Positions 17,001 through 23,262 of a DNA stretch of 33,677 bases are shown here, piece by piece. Every line of letters begins with the position of its first letter. Position 1 is the stretch's first letter. The stretch spans positions 1-33,677 of the forward strand of contig DIUC01000044.1 of NCBI GenBank assembly GCA_002435785.1. The letters are read 5' to 3'. Origin of the DNA: Saprospiraceae bacterium UBA6168. Lineage in GTDB: Bacteria > Bacteroidota > Bacteroidia > Chitinophagales > Saprospiraceae. The translations under genes were made by a program, and so were the position numbers. The notes below the pieces were generated by a model. That model saw only the letters and a program-made list of their open reading frames with translations, was not told the origin of the DNA and made no database searches.

Positions 17001-18145
17001 TTTTCACCGAACCTGAACAAGCTATAAATTCCGCCATCTGGGGCTTCCAGGAGCTGACGTTGCGAAATTTTGGGCAAATAGCTTTTGAAATGCTTTGCCT
17101 TCTCATTGATTTTGAACAGGCCATACCCATCTGAGCCCACCCACATCACGCCACTTTTGTCGAACATGATTTTGGTGCAGCCTCCTACGTTCCCAAAAAT
17201 TGAATCTGCTTTTACCTCAACTTCTGGCAAGCCTTGTTCAAAAAAGGCAGATAACTTCCATTTCTGGAGACGCCCCTTCCTGTAAGCCCACAAAAACCCA
17301 TCCCGGCTAAATTTAAAATTGCTGGCCAAAACAGACCGCTGCTCTGTCAAGTTTTGAGTTCCATTGGCGTTGATTAATGTCCATTTTATTTGAAAAGAAG
17401 TGTCATAACCCAGCGCCAATATGTTGCCTTCGTTATCTGCTGAAAGCACTCCATAATTCCAGCCGCTTGTTGACGGCTCAGGTGAAATTTTCTCTGTCGC
17501 CAGGTCAAGCCAATACAACCCATCAGTTGTTGCTATCAGCAACCTGTTCTTTGCGTACAAAAGTTGGGATTCCCCCTTTGCCGCCCATTGCTTGACGGGC
17601 GGCTTGGGAATCATTTTGCAGGGCAGTTCAATCGCAGCATCCTCTTTTTTTCCTGCCTTTACCAACAAATCGTTTGGCACATTGATTTTCCAAATCCCGA
17701 CATCGCCCCAGAGCCATACAGCCCCGTCTGGCGTCTGTTCCATGGATGGTATCCAGCTAGCCTGCCCGTTGCCAAAATTTTTGTTCCCCTCGTGTAAAAC
17801 ATGGTAAAAACGTCCGCTTGACGGGTCGAAAATGTCCAATTCCGCTTGAAACGCCACCCAAATCCAACCACGGCTGTCCTCGAAAATGGAGCGCACTTCG
17901 CTGTTTGCAATGGAAAATGGGTCGAACGGATCAGGCGAGAAGACCTCGAAGCGGGAGCCGTCGTAGCGGTTCAGCCCGTCCTTGGTGGCTATCCAGATGA
18001 AGCCGTCCCTGCTCTGCAAAAGGTCAAAGACCATGCCCTGCGAAAGGCCGTCGTTGACGGTGAGCATGGTAACGCTTGCCGCCGTTTGCGAAGCAAGGCG
18101 GCAGGCGGCAAGCAGGAAAATAAATGCGGCGAAGGTTTTCTTCAT
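14033..18145 (-). CDS. Hybrid two-component sensor kinase/response regulator with AraC-type output (HTCS)
   Basis: A 1370-residue regulator that joins sensing, phosphotransfer and DNA binding in one inner-membrane protein. Order: signal peptide (about 1-20); periplasmic sensor of two-component propeller repeats (about 25-680, e.g. DGLSQGMVFDLLQSRDGFIW, TKDGLNRYDG); Y_Y_Y domain (about 690-780); one membrane helix (about 786-808); HisKA with H838 in NITHEFRTPL; HATPase_c with NLLSNAIKF, DTGAGIP and GGTGIGLSLTHEL; receiver with D1162 in VSDVMMPEKDG and the Lys in LSKPF; AraC-type HTH at about 1270-1370. In Bacteroidota such proteins usually sense sugar fragments and switch on nearby glycan-use genes, but no SusC/SusD pair is visible here. 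Four repeat-derived stretches lie inside the reading frame, annotated separately at 14347, 14863, 15201 and 16043. All keep the frame open. Confidence 0.96.
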   Translation of the reverse strand: MKKTFAAFIFLLAACRLASQTAASVTMLTVNDGLSQGMVFDLLQSRDGFIWIATKDGLNRYDGSRFEVFSPDPFDPFSIANSEVRSIFEDSRGWIWVAFQAELDIFDPSSGRFYHVLHEGNKNFGNGQASWIPSMEQTPDGAVWLWGDVGIWKINVPNDLLVKAGKKEDAAIELPCKMIPKPPVKQWAAKGESQLLYAKNRLLIATTDGLYWLDLATEKISPEPSTSGWNYGVLSADNEGNILALGYDTSFQIKWTLINANGTQNLTEQRSVLASNFKFSRDGFLWAYRKGRLQKWKLSAFFEQGLPEVEVKADSIFGNVGGCTKIMFDKSGVMWVGSDGYGLFKINEKAKHFKSYLPKISQRQLLEAPDGGIYSLFRFGEKYPSKSFRATIAHNDFVNRFPTYTTNDWGTFHACFDAAGNGWSSDNDLDKLYRTEARTKSVKSFPWQHGHGLIVSRSGALFGASEKGLLKFDPKTETSTAFPYDKPQKISATFSHFLFEDADGAIWIFGYEGLTKALPNAGGYRFEYFKNNPKDRASLSSDFVLGVADDPLEPARYLWVGAKSGGLNRLDKKTGQFKQFKTTDGLPDNVVYGILAENKAPYIWLSTNKGLCRFHVREETTKNFTAADGLQDNEFNSSSYLKLKDGTMMFGGVKGVTVFHPDSLRFNKNVPQIRIVGISVNNQKFELPNQLPVTNHQSPITLSHEQNLLTFDFAALEFTNPAQNQYRYQLLSVDKDWVELGNKNSIQFANLSPGTYTFRVDGSNNDGVWSGQPVELRFTIRPPWWASWWAYLIYLALATAAVWLFNRNRLRQKIEHQEALRLREMDEFKGRFFTNITHEFRTPLTVILGMTEQLVQAETDAPKQHKLGLVKRSGENLLRLINQILDLAKLESKTLKINYIQGDVLTFLKYISESLHSLANSQNLMLRVESDQTAIVMDYDPERLLQIVHNLLSNAIKFTPSGGRVVLRVSTDLAGFKNLPSLNIEVSDTGAGIPADELPHLFERFFQAKNQEHSKAGGTGIGLSLTHELVKALGGEISVESTVGKGSTFLVKLPVVLSPLTPKGEPSTFNSAEFSKGISTIVLPKLGSPLGVRGGATGLSQEGLPLILESSNPHILLIEDNPDVIEYLAACLGENYQLDFAYNGRAGIEKALEAIPDLIVSDVMMPEKDGFEVVEALKNDERTSHIPIILLTAKADVESRIKGLRRGADAYLSKPFHQEELLVTVGNLLEQRKKLQAKYSVISDFGFRISDSAPPQSAIENPQSGIEDVFLQKFRSIVEANLSDTDFEMPQLERALAMSRSQIFRKVKALTGKSPSLLIRSIRLHHGRHLLQTTTLSVSEIAYQVGYSALNNFSDAFMEEFGERPTAVRG
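14347..14425. repeat. In-frame imperfect inverted repeat in the REC-AraC linker
   Basis: Repeated GCGGATT/GGATT units on the left and AATCCGAAATCC-like units on the right form an imperfect palindrome of about 79 bases. It is translated as residues about 1241-1266 of the hybrid kinase (VISDFGFRISDS to AIENPQSGI), exactly in the linker between the receiver and the AraC-type domain. Confidence 0.7.
14863..14973. repeat. In-frame 25-bp perfect inverted repeat in the HATPase-REC linker
   Basis: Perfect 25-bp arms at 14863-14887 and 14949-14973 surround a 61-base loop. The arm core, CCCCTAAAGGGG, is itself palindromic. Both arms and loop are translated as residues about 1058-1095 of the hybrid kinase (for example SPLTPKGEPS and GSPLGVRGG), between the end of the ATPase domain and the receiver. 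Confidence 0.93.
15201..15233. repeat. In-frame palindrome inside the HATPase domain
   Basis: Perfect 15-bp arms (15201-15215 and 15219-15233) with a three-base loop. It is translated as about residues 971-982 (GFKNLPSL region), in the turn just before the strand that leads to DTGAGIP. A related palindrome lies at 18411-18440. Confidence 0.9.
16043..16070. repeat. In-frame 7-bp tandem repeat
   Basis: Three exact copies of GGTGATT and one variant GGTGACT stand in tandem within the hybrid kinase gene, giving residues about 693-702 (PVTNHQSPIT) just before the Y_Y_Y domain. Because the unit is 7 bp, gain or loss of one copy would shift the reading frame. Confidence 0.85.
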
Positions 18146-18211
18146 TCAAAAACACAGGTAACTCGGCGCAAGTTAGCTGTTTTGGGTGGGAGGGTATCGG
18201 AAAAATTTCCA

Positions 18212-18771
18212 ATGAGCAGGGTAGCCACTCAGTACATCCGGCGGCAACTTTGTTCCGACATACTTATCATCGCCCTGACGGCCTCGGCCACGCCGGAAGA
18301 ACTTGAGCGGGCGCTCGTTTCGGGCATGAACCGGCATTTGCAAAGCCCTTCAAGCCGCATGAACTGGCGCAGGCCATCGCCGACGTTTTGGGGCTGGCAG
18401 GTACTGAGAGAGACTTTCCAAGTTAAAACTTGGAAAGTCTGAGTCCAGCATCTGACCTCATCCCTCGACCCTCATCCCTAAATACGACCTTGCCTATTTG
18501 CGTGACTTCTGCGGCGGCCACGAGGTGCAGGTGCAGCATTTCATCAAAAAATTCGAGGTGCAATGCCCGCTGGAAATCGAGCGGCTGGAAGCGGCATTTC
18601 GAGAACCGGGAGGCCATTTTCCAAGCGGAGCATAATTTCAAGCCGCAGTTGGAGTTTGTTGGGTGGCGGGAGGCGGCACTGCTGGCGGCCGAACTTGACC
18701 AGGGCATCCGCAGCGGCTGGGCAATTGAGGAGCTTGCTTGCCGGTTTCAACAATTGAAAGGGTTACTTTAA
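18212..18771 (+). pseudogene. Remnant of a second hybrid kinase: receiver end plus Hpt domain
   Basis: Three reading frames together spell the C-terminus of a hybrid kinase. Frame A (from 18212) gives ATQYIRRQL then IIALTASATPEELERAL and SGMNRHLQ, the second half of a receiver domain. At about 18342 the frame slips by one base, as if one A were lost from an A-run, and continues as KPFKPHELAQAIADVLGLAG with the conserved KPF, until a stop inside a palindrome at 18411-18440. From 18480 a third frame gives YDLAYLRDFCGGHEVQVQHF and PLEIERLEAAFRE, the start of an Hpt domain. A further slip near 18603 leads to EAIFQAEHNFKPQLEFVGWR, which includes the likely phospho-acceptor His, ending LKGLL and a stop at 18771. 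The kinase core and the receiver's phospho-Asp are absent. The gene is clearly broken. Confidence 0.85.
18411..18440. repeat. Short palindrome in the REC-Hpt remnant
   Basis: Perfect 14-bp arms (18411-18424 and 18427-18440) with a two-base gap. Both ends read AGACTT and AAGTCT, as in the palindrome at 15201-15233 inside the hybrid kinase gene, so the two belong to one family. It lies between the receiver and Hpt parts of the remnant and supplies a stop codon. Confidence 0.9.
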
Positions 18772-18889
18772 CCCTAATTTGCATAGTTTCTTACTTTATC
18801 TTCAACTGGTAAGCATGCCTATTCGGAACAACCAACTATTCAGACAGCGGAGCAACGAAATAGATGTTTTAACAGCATCAATTGCAAAT

Positions 18890-19342
18890 TTAAAACTTCC
18901 CTTGTTTGTCCACATACTGCCAAGCGGCGCTCTCCCATACGCTATGCTCCCCATCTTTGACCGTTTGGCACTGGTTGCTGACTTTGGCTTTGCCGTTTTC
19001 AAAAGGAAAGGCACAGTCGAACTGCGGCTCGATGACGATGGCGTAGGTATTGGCATCGGCATAGCCGATTTTGCCGTTTTTCACCACCCTTATTAGTCCT
19101 TCTGCTGGGTAATCGGAGCCATTGTCGAAAATGAACACTTCATAAAGTGCCGTTTTCTGGCTGTCCATGATAACCCATTTGCCGTCGGCGGTTTGTTCCA
19201 AAGCCAGCGGAGTAGTGATCGTGGTGGCAGCGGAATTGTGCGCATTTTCATTGCCGCCTGCGGCTTGGTTACATGCGGTGCCGACAAGCAAAAAACCAAG
19301 AAGGAGCATTAGCAGGAGGTGGTGGTTCAATTCGTTTTTCAT
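18890..19342 (-). CDS. WG-repeat lipoprotein
   Basis: I use the ATG at 19342 (150 residues), which begins MKNELNHHLLLMLLLGFLL with lipobox VGTAC; an upstream ATG at 19465 would add 41 residues before the signal. The mature protein has two or three WG-like beta repeats: DGKWVIMDSQ, then GLIRVVKNGKIGYADANTY, EPQFDCAFPFENGKAKVSN and a final WQYVDKQGKF. Such repeats are common in Bacteroidota surface or periplasmic proteins and probably mediate binding. No partner can be named. The gene is divergent from the AI-2E transporter gene and stands alone. Confidence 0.85.
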   Translation of the reverse strand: MKNELNHHLLLMLLLGFLLVGTACNQAAGGNENAHNSAATTITTPLALEQTADGKWVIMDSQKTALYEVFIFDNGSDYPAEGLIRVVKNGKIGYADANTYAIVIEPQFDCAFPFENGKAKVSNQCQTVKDGEHSVWESAAWQYVDKQGKF

Positions 19343-19691
19343 TTTTTGCCAATTTTTAAAATTAAGAAAATTCACCACAGGCACGAAAACCTGTCGGTGC
19401 GAAAATAGCACAACTTCCGTAATTTCAGCCGAAATTGCTGCAAAGCGGGAGTGTTTCTCCGACATTTTCCTACAGGTGAAAAAGAGCTTGTTTGGGTAGC
19501 AGCATTGCTAACATTATGTTGTTAGAATTGATGGGCGCTGACTGATTGATTCGAGTTTAAAAACAAGGCAAAATCACAGCCGATACTTTGAACAAATAGG
19601 CATCTAAACGTTATCTTCAATACAGGTTCGGCACTCGGCAAAAAACAATCCGGGAAACGAATGAAATAGCCCACTGATAAATTCTCAAAAA
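19343..19691. other. Divergent intergenic region
   Basis: This 349-base gap between divergent genes must contain both promoters. I see no gene, strong repeat or convincing consensus promoter in it. Confidence 0.55.
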
Positions 19692-20804
19692 ATGAGCAAA
19701 ACTGACAACAACGAGCTTCCTATATTACTCCAATTCGCACTGGTAATCATCGGCGCAATTGGCCTGTTTTTCATTCTTTACATAGGGAAAGCCATCCTGA
19801 TACCCCTTGTTTTCGCGCTGCTCTTGGCCATACTTGTCAATCCAGTGGTGAATTTTTTGACCAAGTATAAAATCAACCGAGTGGTCGCTATCTTATTGAC
19901 GGTGGTGGCCACGTTGCTGCTATTCATTGGCTTTATGTATTTTATAACTTCCCAAATGGCGATGTTTAAAGAAAGCTTTCCAGAGATAAAGAAAAAATTT
20001 ACGGAAATATATGGGGATGGAATCGCCTTGTTGTCGGATGAATTCAACGTCAGTGAAAAGCAGGTGGAAGGAAAGATTGAAAGCTCAAAGGATACAATGA
20101 TGGAGGAAGGTGGTGGTGTCATAGGTCAAACATTCTTATCGCTTGGGAGCCTCCTTGCAGTATTTTTCCTGATTCCCGTCTATATATTTCTATTTCTTTT
20201 CTACAAAACCCTACTACTTGACTTTATCAGTCGAGTATTTGATAACGCCCGCCACAGCACCGTGGTAGAGGTTTTAAGTGAATCAAAAACACTCATACAA
20301 AGCTATCTGGTAGGCTTAATGGTCGAAACTGCCATCGTAGCAGCATTGGATATTTCTGCGCTTTTGATACTTGGGGTCCAATACGCCGTCTTGTTGGGAA
20401 TTTTGGCAGCACTGCTCAACCTCATCCCGTATATCGGTGGCTTGATAGCCATTATGCTGCCCATAATGATAGTTTTGGTAACCAAGCCACCCATTTATAT
20501 TCTTTACGTAATCATAGCCTATTCCATCGTCCAGTTTATTGACAACAACCTTATCATGCCAAAAATCGTGGGTTCCCGTATAAAAGTCAATGCACTGGTT
20601 TCCATCATAGCCGTAATCGTAGGCGGGGCCTTGTGGGGCGTACCGGGCATGTTCCTTTCCCTCCCTATTGTCGCTATTATCAAAGTCATTTTCGACCGTA
20701 TTGAGCCATTGAAGGCTTGGGGCTTCCTGATTGGTGACAATATGCCGCCTATCGGGGAGCAGTTTTTCAAGCTGAGAAAATCCACGAAGAAATCCACGAA
20801 ATGA
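19692..20804 (+). CDS. AI-2E family transporter (UPF0118)
   Basis: A 370-residue inner-membrane protein with the layout of this family: two N-terminal helices (residues about 12-55), a third at about 62-82, a soluble segment of about 60 residues (MFKESFPEIKKKFTEIYGD and on), then about five more helices. Typical signatures are present near the end: NLIPYIGGLIAIMLP, then DNNLIMPKIVGSRIKVNALV and GVPGMFLSLPIVAIIKVIFDR. Family members export the AI-2 signal, other small molecules or Na+/H+ in different bacteria, so the substrate is not known here. It appears to be a single-gene unit: it is divergent from the WG lipoprotein and followed by 0.9 kb of non-coding DNA. Confidence 0.93.
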   Translation: MSKTDNNELPILLQFALVIIGAIGLFFILYIGKAILIPLVFALLLAILVNPVVNFLTKYKINRVVAILLTVVATLLLFIGFMYFITSQMAMFKESFPEIKKKFTEIYGDGIALLSDEFNVSEKQVEGKIESSKDTMMEEGGGVIGQTFLSLGSLLAVFFLIPVYIFLFLFYKTLLLDFISRVFDNARHSTVVEVLSESKTLIQSYLVGLMVETAIVAALDISALLILGVQYAVLLGILAALLNLIPYIGGLIAIMLPIMIVLVTKPPIYILYVIIAYSIVQFIDNNLIMPKIVGSRIKVNALVSIIAVIVGGALWGVPGMFLSLPIVAIIKVIFDRIEPLKAWGFLIGDNMPPIGEQFFKLRKSTKKSTK

Positions 20805-21277
20805 CCCCACTGGCTCCCGCCTCATGATGCCTGTTAGGCTGGCCTGTTGGAATGAAGCTGGCGAACTTATTGGCGTCCCGTATTTAACTTGTGAGGAACC
20901 ACAGCAGTTTCAAAGGGTGCGGTGGTGGGCCAACGGAATAATGTTGTCAACTTATGGTAAGTTAATTGTTGATGGAAGATGGATAGGAAATGGAAGATGG
21001 CGGCCAATAGTCCGTAAAATATCTGCCATCACAAAAATTACCAATCCTGTAATTACAAACGTAATCAAAACAAGATACTGGCGCTAAATTGACTACATTA
21101 AGCCGACGGAAGGCTGGAATGCTAACTACTTGATTATCAATAGTTTTATTACACGTAAATTATGTGTTTTTGACAATTTTTAACCAAAAGGTGGCGGCTT
21201 TGTCAAAATCTGTTGAAATTAGTTGCTGATTATCAATCAGTTAGCTCCCAAAAGTCTAATTAATTCATCTAAAGGTG

Positions 21278-21310
21278 GGAATTATGTAAGTTATAAATGG
21301 AATTATGTAA
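21278..21310. repeat. Direct repeat pair GGAATTATGTAA
   Basis: Two exact 12-bp copies at 21278-21289 and 21299-21310, 21 bases apart start to start (two helical turns), bordered by AGGTG on the left and CACCT on the right. The same face of the helix would be shown twice, which suits a protein-binding site such as a recombinase or transposase end. Confidence 0.75.
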
Positions 21311-21514
21311 CACCTCCTTGATGATTAAATCAAAATATTGCACTGAAATACCAAGTATAAATACGGATAGCGGTCAAATGGGTTTAAAAACACCACCAAG
21401 TGACCGGATGACTCAGTCACCCGCTATTATGGCTTAATTTCTATCCTAAGAATTTTTAGAAACATAAAAACAAACACCTATGGATTGAAAATCCAAAGGT
21501 TTGAAAGCAAATGA

Positions 21515-21636
21515 AATCCGCTAAATTGGTGTTATTAAAAGAATCCCATTTAAACTTTCGTCTTCGAATCCGGCATTTGTTGCACGAGACCACAAAATTA
21601 AGTGCAAAATATTTAATAACATCAATTCAGCGGATT
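21515..21636. repeat. 25-bp imperfect inverted repeat upstream of the surface cluster
   Basis: Arms at 21515-21539 and 21612-21636 match at 23 of 25 positions and enclose 72 bases. The right end lies 103 bases before the start codon at 21740. It could be a small mobile element, a leader fold, or flanks of an invertible segment. Confidence 0.75.
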
Positions 21637-21739
21637 AAAGAACTGGATAGCCCGGCTTCATCTTCCCCTCTAAGACTAAAATGAGAAGCAAATAATTCCT
21701 TGGCCTAAAGGGCATAGCTTCTACTATCGTACTTTAAAA

Positions 21740-23176
21740 ATGAATAGAATAATGACAAGTTCACTGATTTTGAGGATAGCATTGGGTTTCCTGCTTTTCC
21801 CTTCTTCCTTTTTGTTTGCCCAAAACGTCAGCATCAATGCCAATGGCGATTTGCCTGACCCGAATGCGATTTTGGATATTTCTTCCACCACCAGCGGTTT
21901 GCTCATCCCTCGGATGACTACTGTCCAGCGTGATGCAATTGATGCGCCGCCTATTGGCTTGCAGGTATTTAATCTAACGACCAATTCACTAGATATTTAC
22001 AAAAGCACTGGATGGGGTTCGGCTACAATTGTCGCATCAACTACTAATTTGGTCTATGTTTCCTCGCTCGCAGACTTGCCTGCGCCCAGCGGGAATGCCA
22101 TCTTGTTGGATGCTACCAAAATGTACATATTTTCTGGCTTTGTAAATATTTCGCCCAATTATTTAAACTTGAACGGAGCAGGCTTGCGGGGCAACGATCC
22201 GGGGAAGGATGGGGTAATGTCAACGGTTGCCGGGGGCGTTCTACGGAGCACGAATGTTAGCGTATTTATTGAAAACCTTGCGGTGATACCTGCCAGTGGC
22301 AGCACAAAAGCCTATGATTTTGCGGATGTAACGGGTGCCCAGTTCTGCAACCTATTTTCTGGATGTTCCGTGGTGGAAATCGGCATCCCCAGTCTCGGTG
22401 TGGGACAAATCAGCGGATTTAAAGCGATAACCGTTGAGAAAAATTACTGGAACTGTCAAGATGGAATCAAAGTAACCGGTAATGTTGGAAAATTTGTTGC
22501 GCTCTTAAATTATATTACCATCAGTGCAGGAATTGGCATAGAATTTCTTTCAGGGCTGACCATCAATGATATAGACCTCTCCAATAACTACTTCGTTTAC
22601 CCGGGCCAAACCGGGGTTAAAGTAAATGCCGGCTCCAGCATCAGCAATGGTAGAATGACCACCAATATGTTTCGTGATGTAACAACGCTGCTAAGTGGTT
22701 TCGATTCCTATTCCTTCGGATGGCAAATGCAGCAAAATACAGGTATCCCCAATACCAGGTCATTTGCGTATGCCTACATGAATGGGAATGCTACGGCTAC
22801 TACATTTCCCGCAACCGGAACATACAGGAAAATTTTGGGCACCACTACGCTGATTTCCGGCCAGAAGTTTTCCGCTTCCAACAACCGGTTTACTTATATC
22901 GGTAAAGAGAATATTACCGGCAGGGTATTCGCCACAATCGGTGCCAAGGCCCCAGGCAATAGCACGGATTACACAATTGCCATTGCCAAAAACGGCGTCG
23001 TCATTGCCTCGCCCTCCTCTTCATTGGGGCCTCTGAGCAATAATCAAGGGTTCCAGATTATACTTGAAATGGAAGTTGAACTATCCACCAATGATTATAT
23101 AGAGGTTTTTATCAGGAGCAATGCCGGGACTTTGCCAATGACTATAACTGATCTACAATTCAGGGTAAGTGAATAA
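21740..23176 (+). CDS. Secreted tail-fibre-like beta-helix protein
   Basis: A 478-residue exported protein. The signal peptide ends near FLFAQ (residue 28); an in-frame Met at residue 5 is an alternative start. Residues about 30-93 carry the module DPNAILDIS, GLLIPRMTTVQRDAI, GLQVFNLTTNSLDIY, seen in many Bacteroidota secreted fibre-like proteins and repeated in the gene at 26332. Residues about 105-330 look like a right-handed parallel beta-helix (FIENLAVIP, ITVEKNYWNC, NDIDLSNNYF). The last 100 or so residues (FTYIGKENITGRVFATIGAK, YTIAIAKNGVVIAS, YIEVFIRSNAG) form a TNF/C1q-like or phage head-type beta-sandwich. No T9SS sorting domain is visible. A role in adhesion or recognition is inferred. 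It is first in a run of plus-strand surface genes. Confidence 0.85.
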   Translation: MNRIMTSSLILRIALGFLLFPSSFLFAQNVSINANGDLPDPNAILDISSTTSGLLIPRMTTVQRDAIDAPPIGLQVFNLTTNSLDIYKSTGWGSATIVASTTNLVYVSSLADLPAPSGNAILLDATKMYIFSGFVNISPNYLNLNGAGLRGNDPGKDGVMSTVAGGVLRSTNVSVFIENLAVIPASGSTKAYDFADVTGAQFCNLFSGCSVVEIGIPSLGVGQISGFKAITVEKNYWNCQDGIKVTGNVGKFVALLNYITISAGIGIEFLSGLTINDIDLSNNYFVYPGQTGVKVNAGSSISNGRMTTNMFRDVTTLLSGFDSYSFGWQMQQNTGIPNTRSFAYAYMNGNATATTFPATGTYRKILGTTTLISGQKFSASNNRFTYIGKENITGRVFATIGAKAPGNSTDYTIAIAKNGVVIASPSSSLGPLSNNQGFQIILEMEVELSTNDYIEVFIRSNAGTLPMTITDLQFRVSE

Positions 23177-23262
23177 ATAGTTCCCTGCCCCTTTTATGCT
23201 TCGATTGAATTAAGTATGGTGAATTCCATGCTTTGCTAAGAATTTGTTTCAAACTAACAATC

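Larger units (their letters stand above)
20805..21739. other. Long AT-rich non-coding region before the surface-protein cluster
   Basis: I find no convincing gene. An open frame at 20824-21087 has no recognisable features and includes low-complexity GGAAGATGG repeats, so I do not call it. The region holds a pair of direct repeats (21278-21310), a small stem ATAGCGG/CCGCTAT (21367-21373 and 21421-21427), and a 25-bp imperfect inverted repeat (21515-21636). Its composition is more AT-rich than the flanking genes. Confidence 0.6.

Noticed and set aside
19584..19590. TACTTTG as -7 box for the AI-2E transporter gene
   Set aside because: It is one base short of the consensus spacing and lacks a good -33 partner.
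20824..21087. Plus-strand open frame of 87 codons
   Set aside because: It has no recognisable motif, includes repeated GGAAGATGG sequence and sits in AT-rich non-coding DNA.
21700..21725. Possible promoter (TTGG then TACTATCG) before the first surface gene
   Set aside because: Only half of the -7 box matches and the leader would be very short.
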